From Plasmodium brasilianum (Eukaryota; Apicomplexa; Aconoidasida; Haemosporida; Plasmodiidae), in assembly GCF_023973825.1 (NCBI RefSeq), contig NC_090125.1, positions 442,501-506,500 of the forward strand: a stretch of 64,000 bases of DNA, written 5' to 3'. Positions 46,001-53,800 of the stretch are shown here, in pieces; the stretch's first letter is position 1; the number at the start of each line of letters is the position of its first letter. A program made the translations under genes and the position numbers. The notes beneath the pieces are model-generated. The model ran no database searches, was not told where the DNA came from, and saw only the letters and a program-made list of their open reading frames with translations.

Positions 46001-46115
46001 TGAATATATAGACACCTTCTTCGATACCCTCTACGGGGATCGTTACATGTTCTCTGAAATTATGCGTGGACAGAGGAGCAAAAAGCCGAAGAAGCATCGT
46101 TTCGCGACCTCATAA
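37068..46115 (+). CDS. Giant 3015-residue protein with MUN/DUF810-like C-terminus
   Basis: A single 9-kb exon. The first ATG is at 37068 (the upstream in-frame TTG at 37047 is not a normal start). Residues about 208-328 are strongly coiled coil. Long polar inserts include a Ser/Gly run (about 1320-1348), a DIKNDINSDIKYDINS-type array (about 1920-1986) and an Asn/Ser array (about 2700-2743). Between them lie helical, well-conserved-looking blocks. The last 150 residues contain MFFNLYEPFHVNNIKN, then PNTIEKFFTQIPKMYFKSIL, then EKGFSNILFSDEDIHTMKKD and LKSYI. This order resembles the C-terminal end of plant DUF810/PATROL1 and Munc13 MUN domains ('NLYKPS...GLxRVLLDGGPSRxFxxxDxxxLxxDLxxLKEFF'). 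MUN proteins promote SNARE-mediated vesicle fusion. The similarity is from memory and needs profile confirmation. Confidence 0.8.
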   Translation: MLHLNSSCISDIENIENILKRKDYNGIETNREIKIFFENLSYAFRKFSYSLRNIHKDGNNIISNFKKENDKKRYVEHTYFVDCFVNVISIIKNLYEENLEVSEKIRKSIVFELDKEESERLEDINSIYEEQNRRVSIETDAKSYHNPDNVGNTTSDHYREGGGKGTSKYQVNSETQNGKSKKVQNQMHAEEDEHADEILVDGLPLKDVESDLKRCLEDKHFSDEYINHTKYKKCFSELEKLNIKLGKEEASLNELIEKFGKNANKLLINKSKERIRSIENKKKIALEFLYDNIKELKSNKKLLKNRVKDLQQYVEDNSKKVENRKKKEQDGGDDSVRAGSSGRGDHRNGFIDSTCRSDGEHDKEVGIRDNTQMNKKKDKYMEESLYLEKFEIREKNRIEKLYTSFRIFVKILAIKHINMNKVLYINANEIGTYDSLIDYQRWLSVVLNKNLDVSNLQNKIQTHNILTKEERFLLMPYDSDHCNDDSNHLYENKRKTNKWNFRIGELIQIDNDASNHKKEKVSSQKVGLLSGKDNGQVGGQLDKEAVRQEANKTNDQRDDQFPEEFYIPVIIKKSDLGVKMVDSDNAQCSVRRNNNMSKDNSKDGNKYAANESACFHMDISYHLHIDTYLNNDKLSKEKDVNSFLANRQRDYEQYLLQFNNMNVLSSIYQKKCNNNYERKWYDVNFFQGYFFEEGHMFYPFQIPTGMNNFSSFQNIIKSLCPNVQDIGEEDMNEYEYKLMAYESLLLVYYALSTQLNGYYLFDMCRRNKMNLSVYNSFRQNCSHIVDVLLKNDYTAQKAYQSWKCPATGEKKENTNNMISGQFNKVDTTDYDPSVERERNYGATNRCSKNHFGKNTFNEYFEYINYIHEIKKQNLLLVKRIISLFRIKLNINSKTNDMITLLTIPLYDLNYGNTYSFHILDVRFRIVRMLDSLNFNHIFDFDQERIKKMGEKMYDKISKHAGACYGKPRTTNDEYSVYMLWLNRQLHLLYISLYLKFNRFIKFIPYFNYSLCPDFMEYMAELKNNQEYFSYLNKSKEENAFIRYIKNVQNKIKKMREVILRCREGRANKANKMDRADKVDKADQADKEQDIKDGSSKESNYISFNSLESNEKIVFLCNFLLKNLIKSFRVISLLKWIIKKKKWNRGKCDEKKQLSNLVNYFTKIEYYDYKVRSIICSNYRKRNRDLYHKNKLHTKNNTTEEGSAYTDEQGSRGDIILDNSPSAILPCRTIKSACFDINSFENVNYDELFKAIFLNELNIWKKGKDIESNIGKTKKRTTYKEKKENGIQPVMSTTNELHLTKSLKRKQDAITELDIMTKRYSGSSGSSSGSSSSGSSSSSSSSESSSGSSSCMRARGSIRTEGTYVGRKERKMKNIIFYKLNIETVLCSSWFIDRVLLHFFLYFYLSCVIDNSSKENIYADCPYIMQGIMFIMHYLQSGNDITLKKKSKKEMYDSGAELTLIPMSTFILYFIIHLFYSFFDKNLLTMYASDDKDSIKLFLKRHACSPPKGEAAQVEAAEVEVAGAEAAGAEDKGMTNKYSMRYSTASKRQIITVQNASKFYYITKNFKYFLSFRTLDEKIFQTNESTIPLDCAELYDEKSYSERVEDEENTLSKSEYERGNKKSKRLTEIKGAKNRSKNEGKSKSRRNKKKKFLFCGINSEDSNELTHFTSLDENFMKYIQTKKMKEEQNINDRIYLRRYYNILQFFNYSHLENLCRPYIPNILFFYLNKKYFHTDSLLFDSFPPNDKSDTLNPRKQGLHKEIKNKQVQFKYPTNNKEEKEQHKVDYVPVECCHTYYDTHANDRWKNIITSGRCICRGGNRKRGNFNNNGSYLDVTSANYNDRIVVKYNRKELTNFSLINMSRIEKVITDIIFMRLISCNFRNHLILLFCNYRKFIDMYSLPYILDIFIIVHNFFTINNDVSNNISSNINSDIKNDINSDIKYDINSDINSDIKYDINSDINSDIKYDIKNDINSDIKYDINSDIKNDRSGEVSTGWKCVKAGQMRFGRDDRRRANKNYFPNGSATTNMETHEHSCDVYTSDEGNTEYNSSNYIENEVNYQINGQGEEVNFLVHNTQKRCNNSNKTYERYPFNINYHTTTSTRGLSDYFKFFILNTVKNIFYNIMCGVKDEMELKEQMHEGKSSNIICANETCNNTPHSNTAYSNATIDTVVNTNYTNSPFDQLSKMEEKIVDNDIDISNVHSMIDNGTNEKNVKEYRDTIMNHYVDIINTYINEIIMEILFFSNIWKFYLSLEEHPLMVLYAANKTLHYEILKFIKINKKNSELLFSQSLSIIVSLYNLNLLNKEVVLQTNSYHKYQSMVNEQSDDNHPKDGLPITTRVDNVSGKRRSKEVNAANMTNESKNDINRSRRGSRMQEKILHYYENKNSIKTYTTNDQKHEQNRIKEDEANASKNSEQCDMFINLSLIISNANDPCMVKLMFKLEKIFVKIIDKKLEHNKYLLSECLKKEKLEPINSPEIMYNSTSVDIFSIISNILDVLFQYKCPVEWIIAPFLEFLNTFINEYCENYKKKCSSFIISVVNQYADKYFNDLLNITEEQKIHWEKYSGDNKKKYKNSSDMHNNNEPISIFKQSELDVAYNDDEDNIYDNNIENEYNDVNEITNRIKHKKKRKKNVFFKLFDYDEIDVNVIKSKMDEILDDINDLSMKVSNFQSSNNSQKNKNAGDQNRSNEEVDEDTSEEKKENNSNNNSSNNNSNNNSNNNSNNNSNNNSNNNSNNNSNNNSNNNKKGAYMSDDLIHIIDEINYLFDDSDMSNSLVVTWNLFFFLEQLPLIRKKFEKYNLEYIVTRTKNVDKISRIFNNYINFDITIQMLQKNVYTKTIFDILDTSINNIKNTLNNALYYIFKVLSIRIICYEFQQEMFFNLYEPFHVNNIKNIVSIFPNTIEKFFTQIPKMYFKSILTVFIELFIKMWMLIVIEKGFSNILFSDEDIHTMKKDNQYLKSYIKDNQLVLSHCFLTKNYDVNEYIDTFFDTLYGDRYMFSEIMRGQRSKKPKKHRFATS

Positions 46116-46206
46116 CAAATCATTGTAAGTTTTGCTCACTAGTCCACCAACTCACATACATGCAATGTGCATACATATGTGAACACATGGGTACACATGC
46201 ATATGT

Positions 46207-46271
<65 letters not shown>

Positions 46272-47198
46272 ATGTAAAAAATGCATGTAATATACATGCA
46301 CGACTAAAACCTGTCAATATTGTACATTTATTTGCTCTAATCAGCTACTAGTGTTTTTTCCCTCTCTTTTAGTGTTTTTCATAAGTTAACATGCCTTTAC
46401 TTTTATTTTCTCATATTAACTGCTCACGTTATATTTGCACTTTATTTTTTTATTTCCATTCCTCCTTTCACCGTTTTAGGGCCATGATAACTGGGAAAAA
46501 TCGGAACATTCAGTTGAATAAGTAAAACTTGGAAATATGACCAATTACAAATTTGTGGAAATAGTTTTATATATATATATATATATACAATGCAAATTTA
46601 TCGTATATTTTTTTTTTTTTTTTTGTCAAATCTGGAAGGGGAAAGAATTTTTTCACGAATAACTTTTTATAATTTGTAATTTCACAATCTGCTTAATTTT
46701 CTCATTTTCAATTTTATTAATATATACATATATAATGTGCACATATGTGTGCGCGTATTTGTACATGCATTTATATGTAAGACATGTATGGTTTCTTTTT
46801 TGAATTATGCGCGTTCAACTTTACTTCTCAGAGGTGCCCGTCTCTTTGTAATATTTTTATATTTTATTATTATACTTATATACATATATTTGCACTGACA
46901 CACACATTATATATATGTATATACATATACATGTTTATGCAAGTAAAATATCTCTAGGAAACATTATTTTTTTTTAATTCATTACTTCCTTTCAAATTCC
47001 TCAAAATAATTACTTAAATGCGTATTTTATTTAAATATAAGAACTGCAAGTTTTTTTAAAAAGTGAATATAATATATTTATAAAGATGATTAAATGTTAA
47101 TTCAAAATTAAAATAAAAAAAAAAAAAAAAAAAAAAAATAGTCTCAAGAAAAGGGGAGATTTCAACAAATTAAAAAAGAAAATTTGGATTTTGAGAAG
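46116..47198. other. Convergent intergenic region
   Basis: Holds the 3' ends of the giant gene (+) and ADAT2 (-). It has TA microsatellites (46208-46266, 46570-46586), a T tract (46608-46624) and an A tract (47112-47138). No gene seen. Confidence 0.75.
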
Positions 47199-49288
47199 TT
47201 AGGACAATGCTCTTTTTCTCTTTTCTTCAGGTGCTGAACAGAAAAGAAGAAATACGATAATATATGTAACACCAGTTGATAAGTGTATACATGTTCAGTG
47301 TGTAAATGAGCTATGTGCATACGTATGTACTATGTATGTATATACCATTTATACATACTTTTACATATACATATCCGCGCTTTATGCCGAACTGTAACAA
47401 TCATTATAATAGACAAAAGAAAAAAGAAAATAAAAAAAAAAAAGAATACCTGATGGGTTTCCAGCTCTGTAAAAGGATTTCATAAGGCTAATACTTCTCT
47501 TTGTCAGTTGATCACATTCGATGTAGTTCACATTTATATCGTATCTGTAAAAAATAATTGACAAAATTTGTCATTAGTTTTGTGTACATTCCGCAATTAA
47601 TTATTATTTTAATTTATCTCTCTTTTTGTTATTTTCTTATTTTTTATATTACTCTTTTTGTTATTTTCTTATTTTTTATATTACTCTTTTTCTTATTTTC
47701 TTATTTTTTATATTACTCTTTTTCTTATTTTCTTATTTTTTATATTACTCTTTTTGTTATTTTCTTATTTTTTATATTACTCTTTTTCTTATTTTCTTAT
47801 TTTTTATATTACTCTTTTTGTTATTTTCTTATTTTTTATATTACTCTTTTTCTTATTTTCTTATTTTTTATATTACTCTTTTTGTTATTTTCTTATTTTT
47901 TATATTACTCTTTTTCTTATTTTCTTATTTTTTATATTACTCTTTTTCTTATTTTCTTATTTTTTATATTACTCTTTTTCTTATTTTCTTATTTTTTATA
48001 TTACTCTTTTTGTTATTTTCTTATTTTTTATATTACTCTTTTTCTTATTTTCTTATTTTTTATATTACTCTTTTTGTTATTTTCTTATTTTTTATATTAC
48101 TCTTTTTCTTATTTTCTTATTTTTTATATTACTCTTTTTGTTATTTTCTTATTTTTTATATTACTCTTTTTCTTATTTTCTTATTTTTTATATTACTCTT
48201 TTTCTTATTTTCTTATTTTTTATATTTCTCTTTTTCTTCTTTTCTTCTTTTACATTTTTTGCAAAGAAAGAACGGAGCCACATCCTCCAAAACGCTCGTT
48301 CAGACAACAAAAGTAAATATTTTTTATTCCTGACATGTTCAGAAAAAAATATGAAAAAAGAAAAAAAAAAAAAAAATTCCAAATAGCTATTTATAACATA
48401 TGCTTAACAGGATAATGAAATGTATGTTAGACAAAAACAGTGTAGCTATTTTATTTCATTTTATTTAGCTTTATTTTTTATATAACCTACTAGTTTTATC
48501 GCATATACACACATGATACATGGCTCGCATGTGACAACAATACAGCAGTTCTTAAGTTTTTCTATCTTTTTTTTTACATCAACTTCTTTTTCAGTAATGT
48601 TTAAATAAGAATCATTATTACTGTCAGTATATTTCTGATTTGATAAATAATTTTCCTTTTGTGTTTCATCAGTACCATTCTCATTTATATAAATGCATCC
48701 ATTTGTTTCATTTATTTTTTGGAATATATATGGGTTCATAAAATAACTCATTATCGAATTTTCTATATCATTTCGATCATTGTTAAAACATTTTATCAAA
48801 TTCAAATTTTTCATTTTCTCATAATTTTCACCATAAATATACTTATCTATCGCAATAAGTTCACAGTGTCGACAGCCATTTTTTGATTCGTTCGTGTAAT
48901 TGTAGGAGCTTGATATAATTTCCCTTTTCTCGTTTATTAGTAAACAGAAAATCGGCATTTCCTTCAACTCTTTGTGCAAGCTTTTTTCAGCCTTCCATAA
49001 CGCAAAATGGAGAAAAGATATCTACATGTAAACATGCACTAATACATACATATATGCACACATACACGAATATGTCCACACCAAAATATACCCACACTAC
49101 AAGAATGCATCATAATACACAAATGTATTCGTACACAGACATACCCATTTCTTATCTGTAATGCGAATTTTATTAGTAAATACAGTTATATATATTATTT
49201 ATTATATGCAATTTTTTTTTGAACTGATTACTTCTCTCAGAGCTATGTTTAAGTAGTAAGTCGCCTCTATTTCGCTTAACTCAACCAT
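47199..49288 (-). CDS. tRNA-specific adenosine deaminase 2 (ADAT2-like), five exons
   Basis: Exons (minus strand) are 49232-49288, 48487-48991, 48254-48329, 47450-47544 and 47199-47233. All junctions are GT..AG and agree in phase (0, 1, 2, 1), giving 255 residues. The product has the zinc and proton-shuttle motif CRHCELIAID (HxE), the zinc pair EPCIMC (PCxxC), the downstream NERFGGCGSVL block, SLMKSFYRAGNPSAPEEKRK, and a basic tail. This is the ADAT2 order, including the lysine/arginine end. ADAT2 with ADAT3 converts A34 to inosine in tRNA anticodons. About 90 residues of low complexity are inserted between HCE and PCIMC. Intron 3 (47545-48253) is almost entirely a 32-bp repeat. Confidence 0.9.
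47629..48235. repeat. 32-bp tandem array inside ADAT2 intron 3
   Basis: About nineteen copies of a 32-bp unit with core TTATTTTCTTATTTTTTATA followed by TTACTCTTTTT and then either G or C. The G and C unit types alternate irregularly, so the array has internal structure usable for typing. Because 32 is not divisible by three and no frame has a stop, all three plus-strand frames are open for about 240 codons (Phe/Leu/Ile/Tyr only). The splice pattern on the other strand shows it is intronic. Confidence 0.95.
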
Positions 49289-49488
49289 TTTGCTTGTCAA
49301 AAAAAAAAAAAAAAAAAAAAATTTCCCGAAATTGTTATATAGTTACTGACAAAACCCACATATTATTCAAAAGAAAATAATATTATTTTTATTCGTGTTA
49401 GAATAGGTTGTATCTTCATAATATTTTTCCTTTTATTTTAATTTGGTTCTACCATACATACTTAAGTAAAATATATCCCCATACATAC

Positions 49489-49526
<38 letters not shown>

Positions 49527-50534
49527 TAAAAAGTAAACAGTTATTTACACTTAAACTGCAAACTCTTCTCTTTTTACGACTCCCTATATATTAATGCATC
49601 AATGTTGGAAAATACGAGTTCAAAAAAATTTTAAATTACTCCAAGTCAACAAAAAAAAAAGTAAAATAAATCAAAATAAATCAAAATAAATCAAAATAAA
49701 TCAAAATAAATCAAAATATATCAAAATAAATCAAAATATATCAAAATAAATCAAAATAAAACAAAATAAAACAAAATGCAACAAAATAAAACAAAATAAA
49801 ATGGAGAAAAATTGCAAAGACTTGCTCATTTAATTATTGCGCTTTATATTTTAGTTGATAAGTTCATGTGAGTTCTTTAAAAAATTGAAAAAATGGTAAA
49901 GGGTAACAAGGCAGCATACTGTGCAGAGAAGTTTAAAATATTGTACATTTAGTATAAAGTAGTTTTTAAAAATAAGAATATACCATGAACAGTTAATATG
50001 TACGCGCAAGAAAGGACTGCATGCTGAAAACTACATGTACTTACATATTTACTCATAATCTCAAACATTTTACACAAATATTTAAACATGTATGTAACAT
50101 ACGGGAGGAACTGCGCGTAAAAAAAAAGAATTAAAATTATACTTAAAAAGAAATGAACTTGCGCTAACTCCCTCCTTTCATTTTTAGAAGGGCATACACT
50201 TGTAACTTTTACACAGGAAAGTAAATCAAATTAAATCAGATAAAGCTACATAGAATCAAATGCAAACATATCCAACTAGATCAAATAAATTAAACTTATT
50301 TAAACTTAATCAAACTTAATCGAAATACATGGACAAGCTCCAAAATGGAATTCAGTTCCGAATTGTAAATTTTAAGTGAACAAGGAAATGGGAAAAGTTT
50401 GTGTGCACAGTTAAGTAATATACGTTTGAATTTAAAAAAATAAATGGCAAATTCTTGCCTTTTCATTTTCCCCCAACGTTGAGGCGTCATGTATTTACGC
50501 AAATGTACAAAAATGAATTGCACATAATATATGT

Positions 50535-50580
<46 letters not shown>

Positions 50581-50748
50581 TATATGGTTATATGCATGTA
50601 ATTACATACGTATTCATATACCTAATATGTAGAAATGGTAAATTACGTCCAAACGCTCGTGTCCCTCGAATTCATGCGTATTTGCCCATCCAGGCAATAT
50701 GTGCAATTTGATTGCATGATAAGATAATTATAAGAGTATGGCTAAAAG

Positions 50749-50790
<42 letters not shown>

Positions 50791-50808
50791 CTTCTTCTTC
50801 TTCCTCCT
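49289..50808. other. Intergenic between ADAT2 and TKL3
   Basis: No gene seen. Contains an A tract (49300-49320), TA runs (49492-49523, 50541-50576), a 10-bp TCAAAATAAA array (49667-49800) and a long T tract (50752-50790) next to the TKL3 stop codon. Confidence 0.75.
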
Positions 50809-53800
50809 CTATCCGTCGAAAAAGGATATTATGTCACAGTGGAGCTTCATCTCAGCGTCGAGCCTAATATGTTCCAATTTATTCGCAATAATATCAAAAA
50901 GAGGTCTTTTTGTAAAATCATACTGTAGCATGCTTCTTAACAAATCAGATAATTCACTTGGTATATCATTCGGAATAGGCAAAAATAACTCACCTGCAGA
51001 TATTTTACAAAAAGTTTCAGAGGCAGATAACCCATCATAAGCAATTTTTTTTGTTAAGGCTTCCCATAAACTAACAGCAAATGACCATACATCTGATTCT
51101 TTGAAAAACCCTTCTCCTTTCAAAACTTCTGGGGCAGCATAAAAAATATTTCCATACATAGCATAAGCAGTTGGACTATCATTTATAGAAAAATACGTAG
51201 ATAAACCAAAATCAGATATAATAGCATTTTGGTTTTCATCTAATAATATATTTGATAACTTCAAGTCTCTATGAAAGAATTGATTAGAATGCACATTATA
51301 CATTCCTTCTGCTACTTGTTGAAATATTTTAACAATTTTTGGTCTTGATAAACATTTTGTATAAATGGAACTTTTTTTTTTTTCATCCCTGTATATATAT
51401 TTTTCTAAACTACCACCAGGACAATATTGTAATATTAATGATTCCTCCCCTTCTCTTAAGCTACACACACCTATTAACTTTATAACATTAGTACATGCAC
51501 GTAAAGAATACAAAATTTTAGCTTCGTAATTTCGATATTTCACTGGTGTTGGGAAATAACGAAATATTTCCAGGTTCGCCATTTTTTTGATTTTCTTATT
51601 TCTTTGTAAAGTGTATGACGAATTCTCTGTTAACTCGGCATCCCGTCTAGCTTTCCCCTCCACAACGGATAGTTGATCCTCTTCTATTCGTGCGTCTTCC
51701 ACATGCTCCTCCTCCATATGTTCCTCCACCTCCTCTTCTTCTTCTTCAGCTCGCTTGTTCCTCAATTCAGCCTTTACTAGACTCAAATTTTGACTAATTT
51801 TCGGGAAAATGTACTTATGACTTGACCTAGGTGTAGATATATAACTCTCACAGTAGCTCTCTTCACTTATATCCTTCGGATTGTATAAAAACAATTTACA
51901 AGCAACATATATGCCCTTATATTTTGCCCTAAACACTTGAGCATAACTTCCACCTCCTATTTTATTTAAAATAATTATATCACTATTACATATGTTTCTA
52001 ATATTATTAAAAGAGAATTTTTGTCCTGTATTAAAATTTAAAGATAACGGATCTGCACTATCTATAGAATTTACTAAAAAACGAAAAACAGATAAAACAA
52101 ATTTTCTAACATATGTATTATTTATATTTAATTTTTTTAATTCCTTATCTGTTAATTTTAATATATGATAACCTCTAACTTTGTTTATCTTAAATAAATA
52201 GGCCTCTTTTTTTAAACCAATCATTTTTAGAAAATTATATAACATATTAACAGACCACTTATTATAATCAGAGGCTCTCAACTTTACATCTTCATTAATC
52301 ATATCAAACTTATCATCATTTGATGTTAAATAATCATCAATAAATAGAAAACAATTTTTCTGTCTATCATCATGTGTTTCTGGAAAGGTTGCACCTCTTA
52401 ATCTTTTTCTAATTAGAGTTTTATCAAAATGGTAAAAATTTATTTCTTCTTTTTTTTCACCTCGTATATTATTGTCCACTGCGATTCCCTTTCCTGAACA
52501 CCCAATGCTCTTTTGTTCATCACACGTATGTTTACTCTCTTCACTATAGTCCTTTTCTTTACTGCTTTTGTTATCATGTTTATACCCATCCGTAGTACCA
52601 CTATTCACTGCCTTTTCATTGCCATGGGAAGAATATCTCCCATTTACTTTGTCCATATCAGTTTTATTCTTGTTGTGGCTTCCAACCTCCTCATAGTTGC
52701 CGCCATCATCTTTTCCCTTTTTTATGGCCTCCCTCCATTTATTTCCCCAGTCGTAATTTTCCCGATTTTCCATAAATTTTTCAAAAGTTGTAATTTCATT
52801 ATTTTTAATTACAAAACTGTCATTATTAATATTTTTACAAATTAAGTTTTTATATTCATCCGTAATTATTATATTCAGTTTATTTTGCTTATCTTCCACA
52901 TTCTCACAGTCCGCTTTTAAGCCCCTGTGCCACTCAGTACTATTTTTCTTTGTGCAACTCTGTTCTAAACTGCATTCACTTCTGTATTCATTTATTCCCC
53001 CCCCTTTTTTTCCAGATGCTTCCCCCTTCAATCCATTCATCAATTCAAAGCTGTTCACTTCTTCCTCCTCTTCCTCCTCCCCGCACATGCCTTCCCCTTC
53101 TTCGACTGTTTCCATCGCATCTTCTCCCTCCACTACTTTGAATCCGTTCACTACTTCTTCCCCTTCCGTTCCTTCTCCCTCTTCTTCTACCGTTTCCATC
53201 GCATCTCCTCCTTCTTCTATCTGTATGTCATTCGAATTGCATGTTAATCCCTTTCCACCTTCGGTTAAGATGTACAAAGGATTATCCATGTGATTCGTTG
53301 AGCTCTCCTTCGTTTCACTTGTTTCGTTGTGTAAGTCGCTCAGGTTGCTAAGCAGTTTACCTTTATTATATTCTTGGCTATTACAGCGGCTGCCATTACA
53401 GCGGCTGCTATTACAATGGCTACTATTACAATGGCTGCTATCGTAACCGCTATTATTGTTACTACTACAACTACTATTAGTATTACCCTTACTGTTTACA
53501 CTTATATTAATACAATTTGCTATTTTCTGCTGCACAACGTGCTTCTGCTTGTCAATCCTTCTTAAGGGGTTGGCACCTGAGCGACAACCCACCTGCCCAC
53601 CTAAACCATTTTTACCCTCTTCATTGTTATCAGACGATATTGTTTCATCATCCGTGTCAAAGGAAGTAACAATAATATTCATTGGGCTTAGGAAGTGAGT
53701 TGTCCTATGCTCTTTTTTCCTTCTTCCTGTTGAGGATGATGATTTCACATTTTTTCCAAATCCATTTCTGTTAAAAAATAAATCATTATTTTTAATAAAG

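Noticed and set aside
47558..48386. Three overlapping plus-strand frames of 235-252 codons, rich in Phe/Leu/Ile/Tyr
   Set aside because: They arise from a stop-free 32-bp repeat that is open in all three frames. The array lies within intron 3 of ADAT2 on the other strand.
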